A stretch of DNA of 64,000 bases, taken from contig CM066312.1 in the NCBI GenBank assembly GCA_033807775.1, positions 29,795,696 to 29,859,695 of the forward strand, read 5' to 3'. The position numbers were made by a program, and so were the translations under genes. The first letter of the stretch is position 1. Every line of letters begins with the position of its first letter. The stretch comes from Saussurea involucrata. Taxonomy: Eukaryota; Streptophyta; Magnoliopsida; Asterales; Asteraceae. This document shows, piece by piece, positions 10,704-22,660 of the stretch. The notes below the pieces were generated by a model that was not told where the DNA came from, ran no database searches, and worked only from the letters and a program-made list of their open reading frames with translations.

Positions 10704-13120
10704 ATGGCCACCAACACAAACACAAATTATATAGACAATGGTTCTCTTGCTAAACCCCCTAGATTTTCCAGAGATAACTTCAAGTTATGGAAAAATAGGA
10801 TGACACTCTTCCTAGAAGGTGTAGACCCTACTATGCCTTACTATCTCGAGAATGGTCCATTCATCCCTGTAAGAATTGATGCTGCAGTTCCAGCCGCTGA
10901 GAATAGACCTGCTATTCCAGAAAGGTTGGTCCCTAAGGAAATCTTTCAATGGACCGACGAAGATAAGAAGAAAGTGGCTATAGATACAAAAGCCAGATCC
11001 ATACTATCCATGGCTCTTCCTGACGAAGTCTACCATTCCGTCATGAATCTGAAAACATCAAAATCCATGTGGGACACAATATGTGTTCAGTATGAAGGAA
11101 CGTCTGAAGTCCAGGACTCAAGAAAGATCAACCTGGTAAGACAATACGAAAGCTTCATTTCTGGTAAGAATGAATCTCTCTCTGAAGTTCACCAACGTTT
11201 TAATTGTTTAATTATAGATCTGAAAACTGTTGGTAAGGAATATTCTAACTTTGAAGTTCTGACAAAGTTTCTAGAATGTTTACCTGAAATCTGGGACAAT
11301 TATTCTATGTGTCTCAAGTTGTTAAAGGATCTAAAATCAATGACCCTTTCAACCTTATATGGCACGTTGCTGAATCATGAGCAATCGAGCCATCTTAAGA
11401 AGAATCTTATAAAAGATTCCAAAAGCACCCCTGTTGCTTTAATCTCAGAGGAACCTTCTACTCAGCGACCCTCGGTCACTATCACTGAGTTAGAAAGTAA
11501 CTCTGAAAGGTCATCAGATTCTGATTCTTCAGATGATGATGAATCTTTGGCTCTCCTAACTAAAAAGTTCAGGAGATTTGCCAAAAAGAAAATGTTTAGA
11601 AAGAACAAACCTCTTTCCATAACTGACAAGCCTAGATCGTCAGCTTTTGTTGATAAGGCAACTGCTACTTGTTTTAACTGCGAAAAGACAGGACATTTCG
11701 CTAACGAGTGCAGGTCTAAGAAAGTTTCTAGGCCCTCAGCTTTTACAAAGAAATCCTTTGTTCCATGGAATAAAGATGACAAATATTCAAAGCTGAAAGA
11801 AAAATATGCTAAGCTGAAAAGCTTTAAGAAGAAGAGTAGAGGCCTGATGGCTAACTACGATTGGGCTGCTTCTGATGAAGAAGCATCATCATCTGACTCT
11901 GAAGATGATGAAGCAAATCTATGTCTTATGGCCAAGATTGAAGAAGAGGAAAAAAGTTCAGGCATTCCCTCCACTTTAACCTCTGCTATTCAGGTATCAC
12001 CTTCCTTCTTTACCAATATTGAAAATATTGATGAAGCTGATAGTCTCCGTAAGATCGATCTCTTGACTAGAAGTTTATACGAAGCCATGAACGACAAAAC
12101 TGTGGTTGAAAACCAAAACCTTGATCTCGCTGAAAAGCTTAAAAACTGCCACCTTCAAATAGAAAAGCTTTCTAAAATTGAAGAAGATTTTAAAGATCAA
12201 GTATATTTAAATCAGCTAGTCAAAATCGAACGAGCAGAAGCTATCGCTGCATTAAAAGCTGAAAAAGATACTGTTGAAGGATGGTGTAATTCTTCAACAA
12301 AGATCACTGAGATAATAAAGTCTCAGATTCCCCTGAGTGATAAACGTGGTTTGGGTTACAAATATGATACTCCAAAACCAACCACTGAGCGTTCAATGCT
12401 TAAATTTGGAACGTTCGTATCCTCAGTCGCTGATACTTCATCTTCTCAGTGCTCCTCGTCCAATACACCAATCCCTGAGGAAACTCCTACCTCCTCAAAA
12501 GGCAAGGAGAAAATGGTTTATTCAAAACCTACCCCTGTCTCTAAAGACAAAGGTAAAGGAATTGTTATTTACCAGAATCCTCAGAAGGGTACCTTAGTAC
12601 CAAAGCTGAATGCTTCTAAAGCTTCAGTGGCTCATCCCTCTGGATCAAGGAAGCAGATCTCTGGATCTATTCAGCGATCTACTCCTAGACTCAGATTGGA
12701 TGTCCTTGGTAAGAAATCTGAAGAACTGAATGTTCGTCCCATTTCTAAAGCCAATAGTTTACTTGGTGCTGGCACTTCTAATTCGAAATTAAAAGCTCAG
12801 CATTCAAATGGTCCTAGAACTACTTTTAGTTATAGGAAATGTTATCACTGTGGACTTACCGATCATATTGCTAGTAAGTGTCCCACAGCCCCCAAAGCTG
12901 AAAAGTTAGCTAAGGTGAAGATTGCCCCAAGGCAAAGAAGACCAACCCTGGTGCAAATCAGGTCAAGGTGAATCCTACCACTGAGGTTAAGAAATTAACC
13001 AAAGTGAAGAAAGACAAAGCTGAATCTTCAAATGCTGCGAAGACTGCTGAATCTTCCATTCCAACTACTTCCACTGACAAATGTGTATACATGGTCAAGT
13101 GGGTACCCAAGAAAAACTAA
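10704..13120 (+). pseudogene. gag: Element B gag
   Basis: Begins M-A-T-N-T-N-T-N-Y-I-D with the gag signature L-A-K-P-P-R-F-S-R-D-N-F-K-L-W. The retro-gag domain covers about residues 20-250. Zinc knuckle 1 (C-F-N-C-x4-H-x4-C) is at residues 323-336, then an acidic and coiled-coil region, and a second zinc knuckle (C-Y-H-C-x4-H-x4-C) at residues 713-726. The frame is open for 755 codons. A one-base shift near 12936 takes it to a stop at 12971. In the other phase it continues to the expected K-W-V-P-K-K-N and TAA at 13118-13120. Apart from that shift the gag is nearly intact. Confidence 0.93.
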
Positions 13121-13138
13121 TCTTCCTTTGTATTGCAG
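13121..13138 (+). promoter_or_regulatory. Acceptor-like site between gag stop and pol, element B
   Basis: Pyrimidine-rich stretch ending TATTGCAG/G right after the gag TAA. Here the gag stop and pol share a frame (21 nt from the T of TAA to the G of CAG). Similar sites stand at the same place in A, D, E, F and H, where the frame relation differs. Confidence 0.5.
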
Positions 13139-16100
13139 GTTAAGAAGGGTATCTGGTATCTCGATAGCGGATGCTCTAGACACATGACTGGAAAGAAAAG
13201 CCTGCTCGCTGGATACAAGGAAGAGAAGGGTCCCTCTGTAACTTTCGGTGGAAATGGAAAAGGACATACCCGAGGGTATGGTGTACTTTCAAATGGTACA
13301 ACCTCCTTCATAAGAGTCGCATATGTTGAAGGGCTAAAGCATAATCTTCTAAGCATCAGTCAGCTTTACGACATGGATAACAAAGTAATCTTTACTAAGG
13401 AATCCTGCTTTGTCGCTGACAAAAAGGAGAAGATAGCTCTCAGCAGTTATCGTTTGGAAAATGTTTATGTAATAAACATGGACTCAACAACCACTGAGAA
13501 CTCCTGTTTCTTCTCAAAGGCCTCATCTGATGTCAACTGGCTATGGCATAAGAGGCTATCTCATCTAAATTTCAAGACACTGAACACTCTTTCTTCAAAA
13601 GAGTTAGTCACTGGTCTACCTCAGCATTCATACGCCAAAGAGTCTTTATGTTCAGCGTGTGAAAAGGGGAAGCAGACCAAAGCAAGCTTTAAATCTAAGC
13701 AAGTTTCATCAGTGTCATCTCCTCTACAACTACTCCATATGGATTTGTTTGGCCCTGTTAACAAACAATCCATCGCTGGAAAGAAATATACGCTGGTCAT
13801 AGTTGATGAATTCTCTCACTTCACTTGGGTAATGTTTCTCCGTTCTAAGAGTGACACCCCTGAAGAACTCATCACCTTTGTTCGGAAGATGGAAACTCTG
13901 AACAATCTGACCGTTCGCTCAATAAGGAGTGATCATGGGACTGAATTCAAAAACAACTCTCTTGATTCCTTCCTTGAGAGTAAGGGTATTTCTCACAACT
14001 TCTCTTCAGTGAGAACACCGCAACAAAATGGAGTCGCTGAAAGAAGAAATAGAACAATTATTGAAGCTGCACGTTCAATGCTCAGCGATTCTCACCTGCC
14101 TACTCAGTTTTGGGCAGAAGCTGTCAACACTGATTGTTTTACGCAAAACAGGTCGCTGATAGTTAAAAGATTCAAAAAGACAGCCTATGAAGTCTTTCAT
14201 GGGAGAAAGCCTTCAATCAGCTTTCTTCACATCTTTGGATGTCAGTGTTTCATACTGAACAACAGAGATGCTCTTGGAAAGTTTGATCCTAAGGTTGATG
14301 ATGGAATCTTTCTTGGATACTCCTCAGTTTCCAAAGCCTTCAGAGTCTTCAATCGTAGAAGACAAACTGTAGAAGAAACTATTCACGTCACGTTTGACGA
14401 ATCCCGTTCAGCGAACTCTAAATCGTCCGCTGATACTGAAGAACTGAATCAATGGATGTTTTCTCATCTTGGTGATTCAGAAGATATTCCCACTCCTCGT
14501 GCTCATCCAGTAGAAGATGATAGTCCTATCATTCCAAACATGCAGAATAGTGAAGCTGAAACATCATGGGTCTCAGCTGTTCCTATAAACACTATACCTA
14601 CCGCTGAACCAAATGCCTCAGACATTCCATCTATCTCTCAGCAATCAGTAAATGATATGACAAATGCAAGTATTCCTCTCTTAACTGAAACTCCAGAAGT
14701 AGCTGAAGCCTCATCTTCAGCTCCTCCAGTTCAAGATGAGTCAGCGACTTATGCTCCGGCTCAGCGATGGACCGTAAATCATCCAATTGATCAAATTCTT
14801 GGTGATCCAAACGCTGGTGTTCACACTCGACGAAGTGCAGGTAATATTTGTTTATTTGTTAACTTTATTTCTCTAACTGAACCAAAGAAAATAGATGATG
14901 CCCTCAAAGGTCCAAACTGGGTCAGCGCCATGCAAGAAGAGTTGACTGAATTCGAAAGAAACAAAGTTTGGAAACTTGTTCGGAGACCATCTGATAAAAC
15001 AGTAATAGGCACTAAATGGGTCTATCGAAACAAGTTGGACGAACATGGTACTGTAACCCGCAACAAAGCTCGTCTTATTGCTCAGGGATACAGACAAGAG
15101 GAAGGTATAGATTATGACGAAACATTTGCTCCAGTAGCAAGACTTGAATCTATTCGTCTATTCTTAGCATATGCTGTACACAAAAACTTCAAAGTACATC
15201 AGATGGATGTTAAGTCAGCGTTTCTGAATGGAAAGCTGAATGAAGAAGTGTATGTGGAACAACCTCCAGGATTCTCAGATTCTAAGCGTCCAGGTTATGT
15301 TTATAAACTGGATAAGGCACTTTATGGCTTGAATCAAGCTCCTCGTGCATGGCATGACACTCTTTCTACTTATCTCCATATTGAAAAATTTGAGCGAGGT
15401 AAGATTGACAAAACTCTATTTTTTAGAAAAGTGAAAGGTCATATCATTCTAGTTCAAATATATGTTGATGACATTATATTTGGTTCTACTAACCCCGAGC
15501 TTTGTACTCGTTTCGCTGATAGAATGAAAGATGAGTATAAAATGAGTATGATGGGTGAACTAGCATATTTTTTTTGGTCTTCAGATTAAGCAAACTGAAA
15601 AAGGAACGTTTATTAATCAGGGAAAGTATGTTAAAGATATGCTGAAGAAATTTGATTTAACTCATAGTTCAGCTATGAAAACCCCTATGGCACCACCGCT
15701 GACACTTGACAAGGATTCAAAGGGAATACCTATTAATGTCATGCTGTACCGTGGAATGATCGGCTCTCTCTTGTATCTTACAGCTAGCCGACCTGATATT
15801 ATGTATGCAACATGTTTGTGTGCACGATATCAAGCTGAACCTATGCTATCTCATATGAAAGCTGTAAAGCGAATCTTTCGATACCTTAAGGGTACATCGA
15901 ACCTAGGTCTTTGGTATCCCAAAGATTCAGGATTCGATCTAACCGCCTATTCAGATAGTGATTTTGCGGGTTGCAAAATGGATAGGAAAAGCACCACAGG
16001 AGGATGTCAGCTCCTGGGTGGAAAGCTGGTATGCTGGACAAGTAAAAAGCAAGATTCAGTGTCCACTTCCACAGCTGGAGCTGAATATGTAGCTGCTGGA

Positions 16101-16408
16101 AGCTGTTGTTCTCAAGTCTTGTGGATGAGAAATCAACAACTAGACTATGATCTTCAGCTCTCCAAAATTCCAATCTATTGCGACAGCACAAGTGCCATCG
16201 CCATAGCAAACAATCCAGTACTACACTCAAAGACCAAACACATAGAAATCAGATATCATTTATCAGAGATCATGTGATGAATGGTGATATAGAACTTCAT
16301 TTTATCCCAACTGATTATCAGTTAGCTGATTTATTTACCAAACCTCTTGATGAGACAAGATTCAACTTTCTCATCAGCGAGCTTGGAATGCTGAACTTTG
16401 AAGGGTAA
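13139..16408 (+). pseudogene. pol: Element B pol (protease, integrase, RT, RNase H)
   Basis: Protease active site D-S-G at 13163-13171 in W-Y-L-D-S-G-C-S-R-H-M-T-G. Integrase: zinc region H-x-R-L-S-H-L-N ... C-S-A-C near 13545-13660; catalytic residues in H-M-D-L-F-G, R-S-D-H-G-T-E-F and N-G-V-A-E-R-R-N near 13737-14050. RT: W-V-S-A-M-Q-E-E near 14919, active site Y-V-D-D-I-I-F-G near 15461-15484. RNase H: S-D-S-D-F-A-G-C near 15955; the usual S-T-A-E-A-E-Y reads S-T-A-G-A-E-Y near 16066. A one-base gain in a T run (15570-15577) and a one-base loss near 16255 shift the frame. Only those two changes separate this pol from an open frame. The stop is at 16406-16408. Confidence 0.94.
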
Positions 16409-16997
16409 AATCCTCAACGGTTCACATTGATCAGCGATAGGATAAAATCAACTCGTATAACCTATTCAATCATCTTCTCTCTGAATAAAACTTGGTTAAG
16501 CTGATATCAAGGTATGTTTGCTCTCTCTGACAATCGCATGAAAATGCAAGATTTCAAAACAAAATGCATCAATGAATATCTCTTCCTTAACAGCGATATT
16601 TTGAAAAGTCTTAAAACCATCACTGATATTTTCATTCGGTGCTTCATGTTTGTAAAAGAGTCCCTGAGCTTTCAAAACCTCAGAGACATCCTAAAAGAAT
16701 ATGAAAGGACAGTTGTGACGTCATTACAACGGATAAACCCCGGCACGTTTCCCTTTCTGACACACGTTTGCAAGTCTCGTTCAAACTTCCAATCAAATGC
16801 AAACACGTGTCCGTGTCATGATGAAAATCTTTTCCCGCTCAAGATTTTCTCTCTCTAATCTCTCTATATAAACAAACTCGTGGTTTATATTTTTCTTTTA
16901 CGCGAACAATCTTCCTCCGCAAGAAAGAATTCACTGTTGCATTTGTGCTTTCTAAAACTTCAAGAATTGTTCATCATCTTCTTCATCAAACATCAAG
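16409..16997 (+). promoter_or_regulatory. Promoter and leader exon of the third gene, element B
   Basis: Non-coding stretch after pol. TATATAAA at 16865-16872 lies about 530 nt before the third-gene start. It is followed by a pyrimidine-rich leader, typical of a plant transcription start region. The reverse-strand copy G has the same box at 55625-55632, and remnant I has TTTATATATAAA at 33115-33126. A separate transcript for the third gene is my inference. Confidence 0.6.
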
Positions 16998-17392
16998 GTT
17001 AATATGTTCCTATTTATTACCGAATACGTATAACTTGTTTCCGATCTTTTCCTTGTTTTAACAAGATCAAACAAAAGAACTTCTTAAAAATGAAATCATT
17101 TTTTTCATGGTTTTATGAACACAACCATTTCATGGTTGTTCTTCAAGTTTAAATGCAAAAATCTTAAACTTGTTCTACATTCGTTTCCAGAATCTATTTC
17201 TTCATAGAAAACTGGATAACAAGAATAAATGGGTTTTACATTTCGTTTCTTAAAATCAAGAAAAACCCTAATCTTCATTAAGACATTTGTGTCTGAATGA
17301 AATGGATAAAATTTGAACCATCTTAATGGAAAATCTTTCCACATTAAGATTATTCTTATTTGTTAACATCTTTGGTTGAACTGATAATACAG
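16998..17392 (+). other. Probable leader intron of the third gene, element B
   Basis: Donor ATCAAG/GTTAATATG, acceptor GATAATACAG four bases before the ATG; 395 nt, AT-rich. Element G has the same donor and acceptor contexts at 55498 and 55115 (384 nt). Conservation of both ends in two separate copies supports a real intron; no transcript was available. Confidence 0.6.
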
Positions 17393-17396
17393 AGAA

Positions 17397-20033
17397 ATGG
17401 CATCGTCTGACATTCCTGCTACCGCTGAGAACATCTCCGCTGATTCTGAGGAAGTAGAAATTATCAAGGCTCCTCAGGTTAAGTTCACTCTGGATCAACT
17501 AGATTGGACCAAAACGAACAACCTTTCTGCGTTTCTCGAGTTTCCTCCTCGAAAGCAAGTCACACATCTGAAAGATGCTGTGAATTTCCTAAAGAATTGC
17601 TGCATTTCAACAGCCCTGACCATCTCACCTCCTGCAAGTCAGCTACTACTATCCCAGTTCTGGTACTCTGCCAGACATTCTCAGTTACCATCCGCCAAAG
17701 ATCCCTCCAAAACAATTGATTGTATCCTCAGCGATACTGGGTATGGCACGATAAAGATCACACCTGCCATCATTCGCAAAGCTCTGAACTTTCCCAACGC
17801 TACAAAAGAAAGGCCTTTTGTTCCTTTCCCTGACCATAAGAAACTCGCTGACAAAGAAGCTCTTATTGCATTTTTCGATGCAATGGGCTATGTATGGGAA
17901 ATTGGCAGAGACAAGAAGCCCGAGAAGAAGCTGACCCTGCTAAAGAAGTCGAAAATGCCCAGCGAGATGAACTTCATCTTCGCTCACTTAATCAGCTGCA
18001 TGACTGCCAAGACCGACTCCTCTGACCAAGCCGCTCAACCTCAGCAAGCAATGGGATACGCTCTGCTGAAAGGTCTACACATTGACTGGGCATCTCTTAT
18101 CTATGATGACTTGGTGCAAAAAGTAGACTCTGCCGCTAACAGACCTCCATGGGTTCCTTACCCCCGATTCATCAGCGCCATCTTCCAATATGGCCTGAAG
18201 GACAGCTACTCGCAAGAGGGTGACCTGAAACTCTCTCAGGTTGGCCCTAAGGTACTTGACTTCAAACCAGTTGAAAATGAGGTACATCTCTCTTCCCTTT
18301 TAACTCTTCTCAACCCTTCTTCTACTGCTTCTGTGGCTCCTTCAGCGACAATACCCATCGCTGATACCCTAGCCACAAAATCCTCTCCTTCTAAGAAAAG
18401 GAAACAATCATCTACCCCACTTGGTTCTAAAAGGATCAAGAAAACAAAGGAGCAACCCCAGCAATCTCATGCTGAAGACTCCTCAGCTCTTTCTGCAGAG
18501 CTGAAGGAACGTTCAGTGGTACGCTCTGTCACACCTGAACAACCCATCCATTCCATCCCAACTTCAGCGTCTCTAAACGCTGAGGTTACAAACTTGGAAC
18601 CTACCCAACCTCCTTCAGTCTCTCAAAAGACTGATGAAGTGTTTTTCAGCGAATCCAACGCTGAACTCAGAACCCAACCTCCATTCTTATCCTTCGCTCC
18701 TTCCTCTACTCATTTGGTCTCTCCTCCAGATTTCGCTGGAGCTGCCATCATTTCTACGGAAACTAAAGCTGATACTCCAGAAATGATGAAGACAGGACCT
18801 GCAGGACAATCCATGGGCACTTTTGAAGATGACATGGAACATTTTTCAGGAACCCGTAATTTTGACGAGTTCATCAATCCTCCTGCAGGTACACACCAAC
18901 CCATAAACACTGTCACTAAACCCCAAACTTCTGAGCTTTCCTATGTTCACAAATTCTTATATGTTACAGGTCCTAATTTGGGAGACATCAACGCCTCTCT
19001 GAAGTCCGTTGAGACAAAGCTGACAGGTCTCACCACTACTCTTTCAAATAACTCTACAGCTGTAACAAACGCTGGAGAGAATCTTACAAAGCTGACAACG
19101 GTGGTGGAGAAGAAGGCTTCCACATATGACATGAAGCAGGTTGATAAAACTCTCAGCGACTTCGCCAAGGTGCTCGCTGACATCTACACAGACTACACGT
19201 CTCTCAAAAATTCAGTTTCATCCATGTCCAGCGAGGTCACAACGCTGAAGACATCGGTTGGACAACTAGAGGGAGATATGTCTACTGTAAAGACTGACTT
19301 AGGCTCTGTAAAGACCGATGTTAGTTCGATGAAAATGATGATCGAGCAGCTACTACTCAAAGCGAATACTCCTGCTCCTGCCCCTGTCCCTGCATCTGAC
19401 AATTTCACAGCGGCGGATCGCACTGAGCTGGAGAAGATCAATCCTGCTATTTTTGGCCTTCAAGACAGAATAGCAAAGATTGAAGATTTGATAGGTATCT
19501 CTGACCAAGAAGACAGTGAACCTGCCAACGCTGCTGAGTCATCCCATTCCTCCCCCACTCATCATGAGAAAGAAGGGGAGAAGAGCGCTGAAGATCTCTC
19601 CAAGAGCGCTGAAGACCTTTCCCATGATGAATCTATCAGGGGAGAGAAGAAGGATGCTGAAGAAACCACCGCTGGACCTCAGGGAGATGAAAACCCTGAG
19701 GAAACCGAGAAGCTCGCCTATGTATCTGAGGGGGAGCAACTCAAAGGAGAAGCTGATAAAACCGAATCCGAAGATGATGAAGCCGTCGACATCCCTGATA
19801 ATGAACCATCCTCTTCTCCAAAGAATGGTGATGATGATGATGAAGATGATGATGACTTCTTTATCGTCAAACCTGCTCCGAGGATCAAAGTTCTTAAGGG
19901 AATCTCGATAAATGAACCTTCAGGGGAGCGGACAAAGACAAAGCCCTCAGCCTCTGGAGCTGAGAAAGGCAAAGGCAAAAGCGTCGCTGAAGATGACAAT
20001 CTGACGATCTTGCTTGAAAAGCCGGTTTGTCAG
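17397..20033 (+). CDS. Third-gene ('envelope-like') protein, exon 1, element B
   Basis: Open for 879 codons from the ATG at 17397 to a donor at 20033. Residues 1 to about 300 form a folded-looking domain (L-D-W-T-K-x-N-N-L-S-A-F-L-E-F-P-P, later W-V-P-Y-P-R-F-I-S-A-I-F-Q-Y-G-L) known from plant retroelement 3' ORFs. About 300-510 is a Ser/Pro/Thr-rich linker with basic clusters K-K-R-K at 333 and K-R-I-K-K at 345, a bipartite nuclear-signal pattern. About 530-680 is a coiled coil (N-A-S-L-K-S-V-E-T-K-L). About 690-860 is acidic, with D-D-D-D-E-D-D-D-D-F-F-I-V-K. I see no signal peptide or membrane segment. Function unknown; the envelope role is a historical label. Unspliced, it ends V-C-Q-V-H-stop at 20042. 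Confidence 0.85.
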
Positions 20034-20172
20034 GTACACTAAACATCTCTCACTTCATCCCTCCTCTATCATACACTATCAGTTCTACTACCCAAGCCTA
20101 TACACTTGAACAAATTTTCTCTCTCTGATTCTACCCAAGTTCTTACTTGTAACATCGCTGTGTTTCAGCTAG
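20034..20172 (+). other. Probable coding intron of the third gene, element B
   Basis: Donor TGTCAG/GTACAC, acceptor TTTCAGCTAG/TCC, 139 nt. Removing it joins the exon 1 frame and the exon 2 frame in phase and avoids the TAA just inside the intron. Element G has the same two boundaries (52443-52285, 159 nt) and also joins in phase. Confidence 0.65.
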
Positions 20173-21429
20173 TCCTCTCCCCTGTTTGAGGATATCGCTG
20201 AAGGTTCCACAACTGCGACTTCACCAATAATACCAGCTGCTGCTGAAGAAATAATCCCAGTCTTAGATTTGAACTCTGAGACTGATGAACCAGAAGAACA
20301 GCTACTCTCGCACAGATGCAGACCTTCCTTAGCTCCTCAAAAGCTAAGTGAAGAGGATCAGAAAAGAAAGGAGGAGATAATAAAGCAATTCGAGGATCAG
20401 CGAATCATTCTGAGGCATGATCAACTTCCTTCAGTTCCTCCAAAGTTCAGAATTTCCCAAAAGGAATACAAGGATCACCTCAAAGCTGAAAGATTAATCG
20501 CTGAAAGAAAGGAAGTTGAAGAAAAGGACAGAGAATACGCCATCCAGCTTTCTAAACGATCAGTGAAAGACCCCAAGATGAAAAGAGTTCCTATTGAAGT
20601 TCAACGTCAGCTCTGGGAAGACGCCAAGAAGATAACTGAAGAAAAGAGAACTGTGTCTCAGTCCACTTTAGCCTGGTGCAAAGAAAAGGTCAACTACAGA
20701 CTCTCTCCTGCCAAAATCAACAAGGTATTCATCTCTGGAAGAACAACCCTTTTTTCAATCGCTGAAGTCGAGATATTCAGAGAAGATAAGAAGTACGAAA
20801 AATTTTATGCTGAAGCCATAATGAAGTACGGTCTCTCTGAATGGTTGGAGATCCGGTTAGCCATCCAGAAGTCTCAGTCGAAGTACAAGGAACATGTTGA
20901 AAACCTGATCAACAAACAAATCGACTTAGTCTACTCTTGTGTGGATATTCCTCCTCCTCCTCCTCTCGAAAGTCAGAAAAGAAAGGCTACATCGAAGAAG
21001 AAGAAATCTAAATCTTCAATTGATGGCCCTGTCATACGAAATGAAACAGGTATTGGTTTTTCACGTGTTGAAGTCCTTGGTCCTGATCCTGATCTTTCCA
21101 TGCTTGACACATCTATTCCTCCTGGTGAGACTTTCATCCCTGGCAAAGTCATAAGCGAACCCTACGGGATATTTTTCCATGACTACGATGGTGGAAAGCA
21201 TTTTCAACGTATCTCTGAACTTCACATCACTCCCATCGAACAGCTAAGAGATCTCATCTACTGGTGTGACTTTAGGAATGACCCTCAGGCACGACATCTG
21301 AAACCCTTGATTTTTTAAGAAGCGCTGATCAAAAGAAAACAAGGTGTAACCGTTCCTGACTGGATGATTCCCACCATATCAATGACCCTTGATGAACTTC
21401 TCATTAAGGAAGAACCCTTTACAAACTGA
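20173..21429 (+). pseudogene. Third-gene protein, exon 2, element B
   Basis: Open from the acceptor, in phase with exon 1. It is charged and helical at first (E-E-D-Q-K-R-K-E-E-I-I-K), then I-N-K-V-F-I-S-G-R-T-T near 20720, F-R-E-D near 20775, a basic run K-K-K-K-S-K near 21000 and E-P-Y-G-I-F-F-H-D-Y near 21160. An in-frame TAA at 21316-21318 interrupts it. Element G has glutamine at that place and reads on to E-E-P-F-x-N, which in B is at 21412-21429. So B has a late nonsense change, probably CAA to TAA, costing about 37 residues. Confidence 0.82.
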
Positions 21430-21685
21430 TATGATCGCCTATTTCTCTATTGTATCAGTTATTCTTTTGTACTTGTAATTTATTTCGCTAGTACTTGTAA
21501 TCTTTCCATTTCTCTTTGTAACCTGATTCAAAGTTTTAAGGAAAGATTTCAGTGAACGTACTTTACTCCATCAGTACTGAAAAGATCCCAGAAAACAGTA
21601 AAAGGGACAAATATTTTATGAGTTCTTTTTATCCTTATGTTTTCATTAAATAGCAATTTTCTTTGTTGCTATGTCATAATCAAAT
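21430..21685 (+). other. Element B 3' internal non-coding region
   Basis: AT-rich stretch between the third-gene stop and the PPT. It contains TTTGTA-type words that could serve RNA 3' ends. Nothing else recognised. Confidence 0.6.
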
Positions 21686-21695
21686 AGGGGGAGAT
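21686..21695 (+). other. Element B polypurine tract
   Basis: AGGGGGAGAT directly before the TG of the 3' LTR; primes plus-strand synthesis in this superfamily. Confidence 0.88.
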
Positions 21696-22660
21696 TGTTG
21701 ATCCAAACCCTCAGTGATTTGATAATGACCCTCTCTTATATACTTAGTGAAAATTGTAAGTAAACAATATGTATCAGAGTTTCACTATCGCTGATAAGTA
21801 CTAAGATCTTACAGTACCGCTGATAGGAACTCTCGCTCTTTAAATTAAACATTCAGCGAACACTGTTCACCATTAATGCTCTGAGTCTGTTCAGTCATTA
21901 TGATGATTGCTGATAAGTTAGTTGTTTACTTATGATCCCTGAAGACAAGTTTCACGTCAACAAAGGTTTTACGCTGAAGTCGAAGATCAAGCTCAAGAAC
22001 CAGCGACAAGTCTCCTAATGAACTGATGCGGATCAGCGAAGACTCAGATTTGTCCACTAAACGTGAAGTATCAAGTACAAGACTTCAGCTATCGCTGAAC
22101 TTTATCATTCGCTGAATAGATAATGATAATGCTCTGAATCAACGAAAGCTAATCATGAAGTCCTCCGTACAAAGTACTTTTGTCTTAACCTCCCTTGCAC
22201 GACTTCGTACGAAATGTCAGAAAAGAACCTCCGACTGTCTGAAATCATACAACCACTCTGATACTACACTGTTCATCCATGTGGCTACTAAGGTTGTCAA
22301 CAAAGGTCAATGACATGCAACCAACCAGCTGATGACATGTGTAAAGTGTATACTGACTTGCATTAAATGCATGCAGTATATAAAGAGATGAACCCACTTC
22401 ATTTTAAGTAACTTGCTAACTCTGGACAAGTTCAATCTCTTATCTCAAGATAGGTTATTATTAGTAATTTCCTTATCTCTCTTAGTGCAAGAAACCTTAG
22501 TGTTCCAACTTGTTTAGATTTAGGTTTATCCTTAATCTTGTTTCCGCAACAAGCTGTAAATTGTTAATGATTTATCAATAAACAATTTAGAAAAGTAAAA
22601 TTTGTGTGTTTGTATTCAACCCCCCTTTCTACAAACTTGTATAGGCCTTCGGGACCAACA
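21696..22660 (+). repeat. Element B 3' LTR
   Basis: 965 bp, TGTTGATCC...GGACCAACA. About 20 differences from the 5' copy, several of them CG to TG or CA. Confidence 0.95.

Larger units (their letters stand above)
9657..22660 (+). mobile_element. SIRE-like Ty1/copia element B
   Basis: A 13.0-kb element with ~966-bp LTRs, tRNA-Met primer site, gag with two zinc knuckles, pol and a large third gene after pol, then a PPT. This plan fits the SIRE/Maximus type of copia elements. It sits inside the gag tail of element A. The flanks are CAACA on the left and CAACC on the right, a 4-of-5 match, so the duplication is probable but not perfect. The LTRs differ at roughly 20 positions (about 2%). Frameshifts near 12936, 15572 and 16255 and a stop at 21316 make this copy defective. 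Confidence 0.94.

Noticed and set aside
13118..13138. Stop-codon readthrough as the general gag-pol mechanism
   Set aside because: Gag and pol share a frame across the stop in B and E, but the frame offset is +1 in A and +2 in H. It may still apply to the SIRE-like group.
19193..19441. Antisense open frames over gag and the third gene (for example 11462-11782, 18947-19183, 19193-19441, 52973-53314)
   Set aside because: They mirror low-complexity or coiled-coil codons of the real frame, have no start context or known motif, and appear equally in both copies only because the sense strand is conserved.
17397..20042. Calling the third gene a true envelope glycoprotein
   Set aside because: No signal peptide, membrane segment or cysteine-rich ectodomain could be seen; basic clusters point to the nucleus instead.
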